DNA from: Sva-07 sp963698435
GTDB taxonomy: Bacteria; Actinomycetota; Acidimicrobiia; Acidimicrobiales; Ilumatobacteraceae
Reading direction: 5' to 3'
Length of the DNA: 64,000 nt
Assembly: GCA_963698435.1 (NCBI GenBank)
Contig: CAVOQV010000005.1
Coordinates: 186,001-250,000, forward strand
The position numbers and the translations under genes were made by a program. The notes beneath the pieces are model-generated. The model saw only the letters and a program-made list of their open reading frames with translations, had not been told where the DNA came from and ran no database searches. Positions 56,083-64,000 of this stretch are shown piece after piece; positions within the stretch are counted from its first letter, which is position 1, and every line of letters begins with the position of its first letter.

Positions 56083-58613
56083 TCAGCGCACCCACCAGCC
56101 GTTGAGGTCGACCACCAGGTTGCCGCCCGACTGGGAGAACAGGCACGAATCGAGGCCGTTGCGGAGCGGCACGATCGCACCGTTCGCGTTCACCTGACCG
56201 ACGACGGCGTTGACGGCCGACGTCGTGGTCCGGTTGGTGCAGTCGTAGGTGGTCACGTAACCGGCGACCGCGGTGATCCGACGGCGGTCACGTTGACCGC
56301 AGCGGACACCGCTGCAGTACGTACCGAGCGATGCGAGTGCAGGTCGATACGTCACCACCGCGGCCGGAGAGACGTACCCGACCGTCGTTCGCGGGTGTCG
56401 ATCAGCCGCATCGGCGCGGTCGGGAGGTACGACAACCCGGTCGAGCCGAAGTAGCCGACGAGGTCGACGATGACATCGGTGGACGTCATGCTGTACACGC
56501 AGACGCCCCCGTCCGTCCCGACGATGGTGTTGTTCGGGCGGGTGTCACCTGCGACGAAGTTGACCGTCGACGTGCGTGGCAGACCGGTCGCACACGGGAA
56601 CACCGTCACGAAACCGGATCCCGATGCGCGATCACTGGTGACGTTGAGGGCAACAGCGGTCGCACCGGTCGGCAGCCCGGGGATCCCGACTCGCACCGTC
56701 CTGCCCGCACGAAGGCGGGTCGCGCCCTGCCCGATGCGGGTGTCCATCACCCGAGTGGGTCCAACGGCGTTGAACCGTGTGCCCGAACTCTGCCCGAGCC
56801 AGCCCGTCACGTCGACCACGACGTCGGTGGTGGCGTGCGCGTAGATGCAGAGTTGTCCGCTCGACGAGAGTGTGGCGATCGCGGTGTTGGCGACGATCTG
56901 GCCGGTCACGAAGTTGACGGTCGACGCAGTCGGCCGCGTCGGGGTACATGGGAACGTCGTCAGGAAACCGCCGCCCGCCGGATCGACGGCCACCACGCTC
57001 AGGACCGCAGCAGTGGCCCCGGAGGGAACGCCACCTCGACCACCCACCTGCAGGGTGATCTGCTCCCCGGCTCGGATCCGCTGTGACCCACCCTCACCGG
57101 TTCGCGTGTCGAGAAGCCGGGTCGGTGCCACCGACGTGAAACGAGAGGTCGCCGGCAACACTGGTGGTGGAGGTGGAACGGGCTCCGCCGGCGGGGTGGC
57201 TGCAACCTCGAGCAGGTAGGCCCCCATCGACCCGTAGGTGCTGAAGCCGGTCGTGGGCGTGAGCCACGAACTGGACCTGACCTCGATCGTGAAGCGCCCC
57301 TGCGTCTGGGCCTCGACGGCGACCTGTGAGGTCCAGCCGGCAACGACGACGGGCTGGGCCGACACCGCGTTGCCCGAAGGGTCTCGGACCGTCACCTGCG
57401 CGTGCAGATTGCTGCCGTCGGGCACGCTCGGACGGACCGTGACCGTGACCGTCCCGGGCCCGACGTCGACGGCGAAGACGTCGACGTCACCGCCCGCGCC
57501 GATGATGCCCTCCGTCGTGGACGTCGACCCGACGAGCGTCGCAAAGTCGGCGACCGACGCGTGGTCGTCGCCACGAAAGCCTGCATACGTGGCGATGTCG
57601 AGGACGTCGTCTTCTCGGTTGTTCGCATTCGCGTACTCGCCCTTCGACCACTGTGTGACGAGCGCCCTGGTCGAGATGCTGCGACCCATGATCGCCGCCC
57701 AGTCCCCGTGGCCGTCGTAGTACGCGGCGCCGGTGGTCGTGCCGTCGTGGCTCAGCCCCAACGTGTGACCGGCCTCGTGCGACACGGCCTCGGCGATCAC
57801 CCGCGGACTGAGGCCGGCGGTGAAGACGAATGCGGAGTAGTCCTCGGCTTCGTCGAAGACGTCGAGCAGCGCGATACCGAGGGTCCCGCCGCCCGCCCAG
57901 TTGGTCGGGCTGATCACCATGCGCTGGCCGTAGTTCTGATCGTTCGGCGACGTCTTGCGGAGGCCGTCGACCCCCGGATCACGGGTGGTGACGTTGACGT
58001 CGAACGGCAGGTAGTCCTCGGACACCCGCAGCCAGATCTCGTAGATCGCATCACGTTGCGCGGCACCGGTGGCATATGGCGCCGCCGTCGGTTCGAAGCT
58101 GGGAACCGAGTTCCAGTAGGGGTCTTGCGTCTCGTGACCATCGACGTCGAGGTAGATCACCTTGCCCGACGTCGGACGCGATTCGAGGCCGAACACGTCG
58201 ATGCCCGCAGGTGCGGTGAGCGGCGCTGTGGCCAGGGGTTCGGGGCCACTCAGCCCGTCGGACGTCGGCGCCTCGTCGAGGTAGCCGACCATGGCGTCAC
58301 CGGTGACGAACAGCGCCGGGTCGTCCAACAGCTCCGCGACCAGTTCCTCCGGCTCCATCCCGGCGTTCTCGGCCGCGAGCTCCGTCGTACCCGAGTCGTC
58401 GAGGGCTTCGACGGCTTCCTCGCCACGCACGCCGATCGGTTCATCGGCCGCGTCGACCAATTCGGCGAGCTCGCCCGCTGCGTGGTCCTGCGCCGGCGAT
58501 GTCTGAGCGGATGCACCGTGGCCGCCGACTGCGACCGCCGCCGCAACGAGCGTCCCCGCGAGCAGCGCAGCCGTTGCGCCTCGCCGGGTTCGATGCGTTG
58601 ACGACGCGATCAC
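56083..58613 (-). CDS. Secreted zinc metalloprotease with three C-terminal GWF-type repeats, two apparent frameshifts
   Basis: About 842 aa after correction. A signal sequence (THRTRRGATAALLAG...ASAQ) and a pro-region precede the metzincin-like motif SHEAGHTLGLSHDG (HExxHxxGxxH, about residue 270), so the enzyme should be an extracellular protease. A beta-rich domain follows, then a Pro linker and three repeats of about 115-120 aa ending VDVTGWLG, VDLVGYFG and VDLNGWWVR. The repeats resemble those of the SpoIID-SGNH protein at 18.8 kb. The frame breaks near 56365 and 56300, inside the last repeat. GTG start 58613 follows TACTTT by 6 nt. Confidence 0.83.
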
Positions 58614-58945
58614 AGGACAAAAGTACCTGGTGATCTCCCCGGAATCGCCACAACCGAGCGGGTTCCGACGCGAGAGTGCCGGGACCGACGATCGATCCCG
58701 GCACTGCACGGACTGTTGGGACTGAAGCCATCACGACCGTGTTGCATTCGGGGACGACCCGGATGCGACACCGGACACCGCGGGGACCAGCTGCGGCGAT
58801 GGACGTTCAGCGGGGGTTGGCGGAAATTCGCCAGGCGGTCCAGCCTGTCGGCCTAGCGGCCAACCACCTCCAGGGTCCCGTATGAATTGTCTGGCATGTG
58901 TTGGACCACCTCCTCTCTCTGGTGGAGACAGTTCAGCACATCGAT
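58614..58945. other. Intergenic region, 332 bp
   Basis: No convincing gene. Two small hairpins are visible: TGGCG-GAAATT-CGCCA near 58820, nested in a GGTTGGC/GCCAACC pair (about 58816-58866), and CCACC/GGTGG around 58906-58925. The latter lies just after the stop of the minus-strand DinB-fold gene and may act as its terminator, but it lacks a T-run. The protease promoter (TACTTT) lies at the left edge. Confidence 0.5.
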
Positions 58946-59773
58946 TCAGATCGTGTACGACTGGTTTTCGAGAATTCTCGACGCGAGTTCGAGTTCACCA
59001 TCGATCGCGATCTGGTCGAGGAGCTCATCGGATCCGACGCGGCCGGCACACCGTCGGGTCATCACTCCGATCGGCATCGTCAAGGTCACCGTGGCCGGAC
59101 CGGACAGCGCCGAGACGACCGCGGCCCGCTCCCCGACCTCGACGTGGAGTCGACGGACGACCGCCCCGCCGTCGGTCAGCGCGAACGTCACCGACTGGCC
59201 GGCGGTCGCGCCCGCCTTCTTCCCGACGACGAATCCGAGCGCCGTCGCCATCTCGTCGAGGACCACGTCGACCGCCAGACCGCTCTCGTGGCCGGGCCGC
59301 CCGACGGCGTCGCGGATGTCCTGTTCGTGCAGCCAACAGTCGAACACGCGGATCTGCATGAACCGCCCGTAGGTGTCCTTCCCGGCCGGGGTGAACGACT
59401 CGGCATTCCACTCGTCGACGCTCATCGCCTCGAGCGCCTCGAGACGGGCTCCGGTGATCTCGCGGAAGCGCGACAGCACCTCGTTCGGCGCCACCGGTCG
59501 CAGCGACTCGACCCACTGCTCGTTGAACGCTCCGATGTCGTTGCGCACGTGCCGGCTGACGTCGCGGTCGATCTCGATCGACGGCCCCGCCTCGCCGGCG
59601 AGCATCGCCTCGGTGCCCACGATGTGGGCAACGTTGTCCTGCACGCTCCAACCGGGCAACGGCGACGGCAGCGACCACTGATCGTCGCTGAGTTCCCCGA
59701 GCAGTTCGCTCAGACTCGTCCACACCTCGCCGAGCGCAGCGACGGTCCGTTCCTTCGGGATGTTCGATGCCAT
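58946..59773 (-). CDS. DinB / mycothiol-dependent maleylpyruvate isomerase-fold protein
   Basis: A 275-aa protein with WSLPSPLPGWSVQDNVAHIVGTE near residue 35 (the metal-binding His of AHI), FMQIRVFDCWLHEQDIRDAVG around residue 140, and a C-terminal SCP2-like part. These features match the TIGR03083-type family with an MDMPI N-terminal domain, frequent in mycothiol-producing actinobacteria. The reaction is unknown. A CAGACT box lies 6 nt upstream of the ATG. Confidence 0.85.
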   Translation of the reverse strand: MASNIPKERTVAALGEVWTSLSELLGELSDDQWSLPSPLPGWSVQDNVAHIVGTEAMLAGEAGPSIEIDRDVSRHVRNDIGAFNEQWVESLRPVAPNEVLSRFREITGARLEALEAMSVDEWNAESFTPAGKDTYGRFMQIRVFDCWLHEQDIRDAVGRPGHESGLAVDVVLDEMATALGFVVGKKAGATAGQSVTFALTDGGAVVRRLHVEVGERAAVVSALSGPATVTLTMPIGVMTRRCAGRVGSDELLDQIAIDGELELASRILENQSYTI

Positions 59774-59821
59774 GAGGGCAGTCTGACAAAGACGGCTGCG
59801 ATCGGGCGCAGCCGCGCGTGG

Positions 59822-60283
59822 TCAGAGGACGTCGTCGAGTGGTGCTTGCGGACCGACGGCGCCGATCGCCTCGAAGTACTCGAGGTGTGCCTCCACGACA
59901 TTGACGGCGTCGACGTCGTCGAGCAGCTCCACCCCGTTGGATTCGGCTTCGCCGATCAAGTACGCCGTCAGGGCGTCCTCGGTGAGCACGACCGGTTCGA
60001 AGATCGACTGTGGCCGGTCGACCACGTCGTCGGGCTGCAGACCCTGCTCGTGCAACCAGCGCATGTGGAACACCAGCAACTGCTCGACTTCCTCTGGGGT
60101 GAGTCGAGCCTGACTGGCCTCGGGAAGACGATCGCACACGAAATCGACCGCCTCGTCGAGCTGGTACACCGCACGCGGAGCGACGGCGTCGAGCCGATGT
60201 GCTTCGCGACCGACGACGGCCGCAGCGATCGCGAACACGAGCAACGCCGCCACCACTGCGAACACGATCGTGATCCCATCCAT
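59822..60283 (-). CDS. Hypothetical protein with one N-terminal membrane span
   Basis: A 153-aa protein: a span ITIVFAVVAALLVFAIAAAVV at residues 4-24, then a soluble acidic helical domain (RLTPEEVEQLLVFHMRWLHE; EDALTAYLIGEAESNG) likely on the cytoplasmic side. I know no function. A TAGACT box lies 9 nt upstream of the ATG at 60283. It is 48 bp upstream of the DinB-fold gene and may be cotranscribed with it. Confidence 0.7.
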   Translation of the reverse strand: MDGITIVFAVVAALLVFAIAAAVVGREAHRLDAVAPRAVYQLDEAVDFVCDRLPEASQARLTPEEVEQLLVFHMRWLHEQGLQPDDVVDRPQSIFEPVVLTEDALTAYLIGEAESNGVELLDDVDAVNVVEAHLEYFEAIGAVGPQAPLDDVL

Positions 60284-60421
60284 CAGCGTTGCAGTCTACG
60301 AACCGGGCCGGGAACACGACCGAGCCGCGCCCACCGAAGTGGTACACGGCCCGGCCGAGTCCTCGTGAGCCTCGCGCTGGACCCGGTGGTTCGGATCGGA
60401 TCCGAACAACCGGGTCGAGCG

Positions 60422-61537
60422 TCAGATGCCGATGCGCTGAGCGAGCTGCTCGCGGTGATAGGTGGGGTCACCGAAGAGGAGCTCGGAGCTCTTGGCCCGC
60501 TTGAAGTAGAGGTGGGCCGGGTGTTCCCAGGTGAAGCCGATGCCACCGTGGATCTGGATGTTCTCGGCAGCGGCGTGGAAGTACGCCTCCGAGCAGTAGG
60601 CCTTGGCGAGCGAGGCGGTCGACGGCAGTTCGTCGTTCATCTCGCTGGCGCACCACATGCCGTAGTACGCAGCCGACTTGGCCGACTCGACCTCGAGGAG
60701 CATGTCGGCGCACTTGTGCTTGATCGCCTGGAACGAACCGATCGGGCGACCGAACTGGACGCGCACCTTGGCGTAGTCGACCGCCATCTCGAGCACCTTC
60801 TGGGCCCCACCGACCTGTTCGGCGGCGAGCGCCACCGCGGCGAGGTCGAGCACGGTCTCGAGCGTGTCCCAACCCTGGCCCTCCTCACCGATCAGCTCGG
60901 CCGGCGTGTTGTCGAAGTCGAGCTTGGACTGCTTGCGGGTCTGGTCCATCGTCGAGAGGTTCGTCCTGGTCAGGCCCGACGCGTCCCCCTGGACAGCGAA
61001 GAGGCTGGTGCCGGCGGCGGTCTTCGCGGCGACGATGATCAGGCTGGCGGTGTTGCCGTCGAGCACGAACGACTTCGTGCCCGAGAGGGTGTATCCGTCG
61101 CCCGACTTCGTGGCTTCCATCGTGATGCCCGACTCGTCCCACTTGCCCGACGGCTCCACGTAGGCGAGCGTGGCGATGGTCTCACCCGAGGCGATGCCGG
61201 GGAGGTACTTCGCTTGGGCGGCGGCGTCGCCCGACTGCAGCAGCGTGTTCGCAGCGAGCACGGCGGTGGAGAAGAACGGCGCACAGAGCAGGGCGCGGCC
61301 CATCTCTTCGAGGACGATGCCGAGTTCGACGAAGCCGTAGCCGGAGCCACCGAACTCCTCGGGGATCGACAGGCCCTGGAGTCCCATCTGCTCACCCATC
61401 TGCGACCAGACTGCGGGGTCGAAGCCGGTCTCGGTCTCCATCATCTCGCGGACCGCTTCCTCGGAGCTCTTGTTCTCGAGGAACGAGCGCACGGTCTTGC
61501 GGAGTTCTTCTTGTTCATCGGTGAAGGCAAAGTTCAT
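60422..61537 (-). CDS. Acyl-CoA dehydrogenase
   Basis: A 371-aa flavoenzyme: FAFTDEQEELRKTVRSFLEN, LSIPEEFGGSGYGFVELGIV, LAYVEPSGKWD for FAD binding, RVQFGRPIGSFQAIKHKCAD and IQIHGGIGFTWEHPAHLYFK. The catalytic Glu of short-chain enzymes is not obvious at the usual place, as in many actinobacterial steroid-type FadE proteins that act as heterodimers. ATG at 61537. The frame stays open upstream only through the repeat copies and the antisense of the antitoxin gene. Confidence 0.88.
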   Translation of the reverse strand: MNFAFTDEQEELRKTVRSFLENKSSEEAVREMMETETGFDPAVWSQMGEQMGLQGLSIPEEFGGSGYGFVELGIVLEEMGRALLCAPFFSTAVLAANTLLQSGDAAAQAKYLPGIASGETIATLAYVEPSGKWDESGITMEATKSGDGYTLSGTKSFVLDGNTASLIIVAAKTAAGTSLFAVQGDASGLTRTNLSTMDQTRKQSKLDFDNTPAELIGEEGQGWDTLETVLDLAAVALAAEQVGGAQKVLEMAVDYAKVRVQFGRPIGSFQAIKHKCADMLLEVESAKSAAYYGMWCASEMNDELPSTASLAKAYCSEAYFHAAAENIQIHGGIGFTWEHPAHLYFKRAKSSELLFGDPTYHREQLAQRIGI

Positions 61538-61581
61538 GGGGGAGATCATCGCGGGGTTGCATCTGCCGTCGCAACTCTGCT

Positions 61582-61591
61582 TGTGTACACA
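61582..61591. promoter_or_regulatory. Palindrome TGTGTACACA at antitoxin start
   Basis: A perfect 10-bp palindrome containing TGTACA, the core recognised by YefM-type antitoxins in E. coli. It touches the start codon of the Phd/YefM-like gene, fitting autoregulation by the antitoxin. Confidence 0.5.
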
Positions 61592-61592
61592 T

Positions 61593-61877
61593 GTGGACAC
61601 AGATTCGGTTCGGGCCGTCGGCATCCGGGAGCTGCGCGCGAGCCTCGCCGAGTCGGTGCGCATCGCGGAAGCCGGTGAGCGCACGGTCGTCACCGTCGGC
61701 GGCCGTCCTGTCGCCCAGTTGGGGCCGCTCGATGCCGATGCGCCCGACCTCGAACGTCTCATCGGATCCGGCGCCGTCACCCCGCCGCGCCGCACCAGCG
61801 AGTGGCGCCCGCCTGATCCGGTCCCGGTGTGGGCCGGCGTCCGCATCGACCAGGTCCTCCGAGAGCTGCGCGGCTGA
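61593..61877 (+). CDS. Phd/YefM-family antitoxin
   Basis: A 94-aa protein with the Phd DNA-binding part VRAVGIRELRASLAESVRIA and AGERTVVTVGGRPVAQLGPL; the C-terminal half (WRPPDPVPVWAGVRIDQVL) would bind and mask the toxin. Its partner is the PIN-domain gene 175 bp downstream, an unusually wide gap filled by two palindromic repeats. GTG start at 61593, directly behind the palindrome. Confidence 0.85.
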   Translation: MDTDSVRAVGIRELRASLAESVRIAEAGERTVVTVGGRPVAQLGPLDADAPDLERLIGSGAVTPPRRTSEWRPPDPVPVWAGVRIDQVLRELRG

Positions 61878-61910
61878 TGCGAACCCCGACTCCAGCCCCG
61901 CAGACCAACA

Positions 61911-61963
61911 CCGTTTGCGTGCAGATTCGGGTGGGACGGTCCACCCAGAATGCAACACAAACG
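61911..61963. repeat. Palindromic intergenic repeat, copy B
   Basis: Begins CCGTTTGCGTGCAGATTCGG and ends CACAAACG; nearly identical to the reverse complement of copy A at 6114-6166. Lies between antitoxin and toxin genes. Confidence 0.8.
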
Positions 61964-61983
61964 ACGAGGGCTCAGGCCAACGC

Positions 61984-62035
61984 TGTCTGTGTGCGGATTC
62001 GGAGGGGACGGCCCACCGGAATCTGCGCACAAACG
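61984..62035. repeat. Palindromic intergenic repeat, copy C (divergent)
   Basis: Reads TGTCTGTGTGCGGATTCGG, then a GGGGACGGCCC centre and CGGAATCTGCGCACAAACG. Same architecture as copies A and B, with more changes. Lies 20 bp after copy B and 17 bp before the PIN toxin start. Confidence 0.75.
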
Positions 62036-62052
62036 TGGGGAGGGGCGGCGCG

Positions 62053-62457
62053 GTGACGGTGGCGATCGACACCAGCGCACTGTTGGCCTTGACGGTCGAC
62101 GGGCCGATGCGGGCGATCACGCTCGACGCGCTCGCCGACGACGCGGTGTGGTCCGCATCGGCGATGGCGCTCACCGAGGCGCTGCCGGCGATCGATCGAC
62201 TGACCGATCAGGCGATCCTGCGTCTCGACCTCGAGGACGCCGTCCGGCTCGTCTGGGACCACCTCCACGTCGTCCCCGTCGACCAGCGGTGCCTGGATCG
62301 GGCCGCCACGCTGTCGCGGACCCAACCGGTGCGGCTCAGCGACGCCATCCACTTTGCTGCTGCTGAACGCATGCCGGGGCCGATCCGCTTCGTCACCTTC
62401 GACGCCGCCCACATCGGGGTCGCGCTCGGCCTCGGCTTCGACGTCGTCAGCGCGTGA
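62053..62457 (+). CDS. PIN-domain toxin (VapC-like ribonuclease)
   Basis: A 134-aa PIN protein: VAIDTSALLALTVDG with the first Asp, ALTEALPAID with the Glu, LSDAIHFAAA with the central Asp and VTFDAAHIGVA with the last Asp. PIN toxins cleave RNA. Its antitoxin is the Phd-like gene upstream. GTG at 62053; no clear ribosome site, and translation may be affected by the hairpin-forming repeats just before it. Confidence 0.88.
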   Translation: MTVAIDTSALLALTVDGPMRAITLDALADDAVWSASAMALTEALPAIDRLTDQAILRLDLEDAVRLVWDHLHVVPVDQRCLDRAATLSRTQPVRLSDAIHFAAAERMPGPIRFVTFDAAHIGVALGLGFDVVSA

Positions 62458-62505
62458 CGTCACGGTCCGGGGCCTCTTCGGAAGCGATGGGATACCGTGC
62501 ACGTG

Positions 62506-63468
62506 ATGGACGATCGACTCAAATCGCCGCTGAGGAAGCTGCCCGGGATCAGCACCCTGCTGGCCCAGCGAGACGGTGCCGTCGCCGAGATCGAGGCACT
62601 CAAGGCCGAACTCGAGACCGAACGGGCCAAGCAGGGCTTGTTTCCTGCCGGCCACTTCTACTCGCCCATCCCCTCGCCCGACGAGATCCGCCGCGACCAG
62701 GACACGATCTTCGCCGAGCACCCCCGACAACTGCCCGGTCTCGACCTGAACGAGGACGCCCAGCTCGCTCTCCTCGAATCGTTCGTCCCGTTCTACGACC
62801 AGATGCCGTTCGCTCCCACTGCGCAGGACGGGCTCCGGTACTTCTACGAGAACGATGCCTACTCGTACTCTGATGCGATTCTGCTGCATTGCATGATCCG
62901 CCATCTCGAACCCAAGCGGATCATCGAGGTCGGCAGCGGCTACTCGTCGTGCATGACCCTCGACACGAACGACCTCCACTTCCACGGGGAGATCGAGACG
63001 ACGTTCATCGAGCCGTACCCGGAACTGCTCGAGTCGCTGCTCTCCGACGGCGACCGGGAGCACGTACGGATCATCACGTCTCGGCTCCAGGACGTCGACC
63101 TCGCCGAGTTCGACCGCCTCGAGGCCGGCGACATCTTCTTCGTCGACTCGACCCATGTCAGCAAGGTCGGCAGCGACGTCAACCGGATCGTGTTCGACAT
63201 CCTGCCCCGGCTGGCACCGGGGGTCCACGTCCACGTCCACGACATCTTCCATCCGTTCGAGTACCTCCGCGCATGGATCGAGGAGGGCCGAGCGTGGAAC
63301 GAGATCTACCTGCTTCGAGCGTTCCTGCAGTACAACAATGCGTTCGAAGTCGTGTTGATGAACACCTACATGGAGGAGTTCCACGAGGACTTCTTCGCCG
63401 AACACATGCCACTGTGTCTCGAGAACCCAGGCGGAAGCATCTGGCTGCGCCGAAAGGAGCCCGCATGA
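62506..63468 (+). CDS. Class I SAM-dependent methyltransferase with N-terminal coiled segment
   Basis: A 320-aa protein: residues 20-45 form a short coiled coil (AQRDGAVAEIEALKAELETE), then RIIEVGSGYSSCMTLDTND as motif I, ETTFIEPYPELLESLL and GDIFFVDSTHVSKVGSDVN. This fits the Methyltransf_24-type group often linked to polysaccharide loci. ATG 62506 is 7 nt after TACCGT (62493-62498). Its stop overlaps the start of the MBL-fold gene (ATGA). Confidence 0.84.
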   Translation: MDDRLKSPLRKLPGISTLLAQRDGAVAEIEALKAELETERAKQGLFPAGHFYSPIPSPDEIRRDQDTIFAEHPRQLPGLDLNEDAQLALLESFVPFYDQMPFAPTAQDGLRYFYENDAYSYSDAILLHCMIRHLEPKRIIEVGSGYSSCMTLDTNDLHFHGEIETTFIEPYPELLESLLSDGDREHVRIITSRLQDVDLAEFDRLEAGDIFFVDSTHVSKVGSDVNRIVFDILPRLAPGVHVHVHDIFHPFEYLRAWIEEGRAWNEIYLLRAFLQYNNAFEVVLMNTYMEEFHEDFFAEHMPLCLENPGGSIWLRRKEPA

Positions 63469-64000
63469 CCGCGAAGACGCTGCACTGGTCGAACTCCGAC
63501 GTCGAGGTCCACAAGGTGGTGGTCGGCCCGTACGAGAACAACGTGTTCGTCGTTCGATGCCGCGCCACCGGCGAGGCCGTGCTGCTCGATGCCGCCAACG
63601 AACACGAGCAGCTGCTCGAGCTGTGCCAGCGCCTCGGCGTGAAGCGCGTCCTCGAGACGCACGGCCATTGGGATCACATCCAAGCGGTGCCGGCGATGCG
63701 CGAGGCCGGCTACGAGGTCGCCGTCACCTCGCTCGACGCGCCGATGCTCGACGACGTCGGCTACGACGTGTTCATCGACGACGCCGAGGTCATCGAGGTC
63801 GGCCGACTCCGGCTCCATGCGATCCACAATCCCGGCCACACCCCCGGCTCGATCTCGTTCGCTCTCGCCGACACGCCTCTGCTGTTCACCGGCGACACGT
63901 TGTTTCCCGGTGGGCCGGGCAACACCTCGTTCGAGAACGCCGACTTCGACACGATCATCACCTCGATCACCTCGAAGCTGTTCACGTTTCCGGACGACAC
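63465..64000 (+). CDS. MBL-fold metallohydrolase, cut by window end
   Basis: The first 178 residues are present: VVVGPYENNVFVVRCRATGE, the metal motif ETHGHWDHIQAVPA (HxHxDH-like), HAIHNPGHTPGSISFAL with the next His, and LLFTGDTLFPGGPGNTSF with the bridging Asp. It resembles glyoxalase II-like hydrolases that act on thioesters. It overlaps the methyltransferase gene by four bases. The frame is open at the window edge. Confidence 0.9.
   Translation, partial: MTAKTLHWSNSDVEVHKVVVGPYENNVFVVRCRATGEAVLLDAANEHEQLLELCQRLGVKRVLETHGHWDHIQAVPAMREAGYEVAVTSLDAPMLDDVGYDVFIDDAEVIEVGRLRLHAIHNPGHTPGSISFALADTPLLFTGDTLFPGGPGNTSFENADFDTIITSITSKLFTFPDD

Noticed and set aside
58676..58885. A 69-codon frame in the gap after the metalloprotease promoter
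   Set aside because: No start signal, no motif, and the composition matches non-coding shadow frames.
1..64000. CRISPR array, tRNA or rRNA genes
   Set aside because: I saw no regularly spaced direct repeats with unique spacers and no recognisable tRNA cloverleaf or rRNA segments in reading the window; small RNAs cannot be excluded by eye.

Overview
The window is high-GC DNA coding on both strands. It most likely comes from an actinobacterium close to the Acidimicrobiia (Ilumatobacter-like). Pointers are a homodimeric-type pyruvate dehydrogenase E1, a DinB/mycothiol-isomerase-fold protein, a DUF222-HNH gene, secreted proteins carrying a GWF-ending repeat, and many genes with a TANNNT -10 box ending 6-8 nt before the start codon (probable leaderless mRNAs). 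The taxonomic placement is inference; no rRNA or tRNA gene was seen.

Layout. 1-7.6 kb: minus-strand SWIM / DUF5691 / MoxR ATPase / DUF5682 cluster, interrupted by a DUF222-HNH gene and a divergent sulfotransferase. 7.6-12.2 kb: minus-strand lipoate/2-oxoacid dehydrogenase operon (lpd, sucB-like E2, a fused lipB-lipA), whose last stop overlaps the SWIM start. 12.3-18.7 kb: a thioredoxin-fold lipoprotein with an in-frame TGA in its redox motif (candidate selenoprotein), an epimerase/FAD oxidoreductase/SRPBCC operon, a MarR-ArgJ pair and an SDR dehydrogenase. 18.7-27.5 kb: a giant secreted SpoIID-SGNH-repeat protein, RNase HI, AceE, a badly broken membrane-protein locus and an HhH-GPD repair protein. 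27.5-55 kb: a large surface-polysaccharide island with two Wzm/Wzt ABC exporters, an O-antigen-ligase-like protein, an initiating sugar-phosphate transferase, many glycosyltransferases, methyltransferases, a WecE-like aminotransferase with a GNAT partner, a GtrB-like transferase and a membrane-anchored sulfotransferase-like protein. 55-64 kb: an alpha/beta hydrolase, a secreted metalloprotease, metabolic genes, a Phd/PIN toxin-antitoxin pair, a methyltransferase and an MBL-fold hydrolase cut by the window end.

Reading-frame quality. At least ten genes contain apparent frameshifts, several of them housekeeping genes (lpd, aceE). In nearly all, the gene length modulo 3 equals the number of shifts if each is a one-base insertion, which points to sequencing or assembly insertions rather than biology. 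The TGA at 13217 is different: the frame is the same on both sides, and a hairpin with a GGTC loop lies 26 nt downstream, as expected of a bacterial SECIS.

How the genes work together. lpd, the E2 gene, lipBA and aceE supply and use lipoate for 2-oxoacid dehydrogenases. The 27-55 kb island can build, modify and export a cell-surface glycan, with activated 4-amino-sugar synthesis (WecE/GNAT), chain initiation (38.1 kb), assembly and two ABC export routes.
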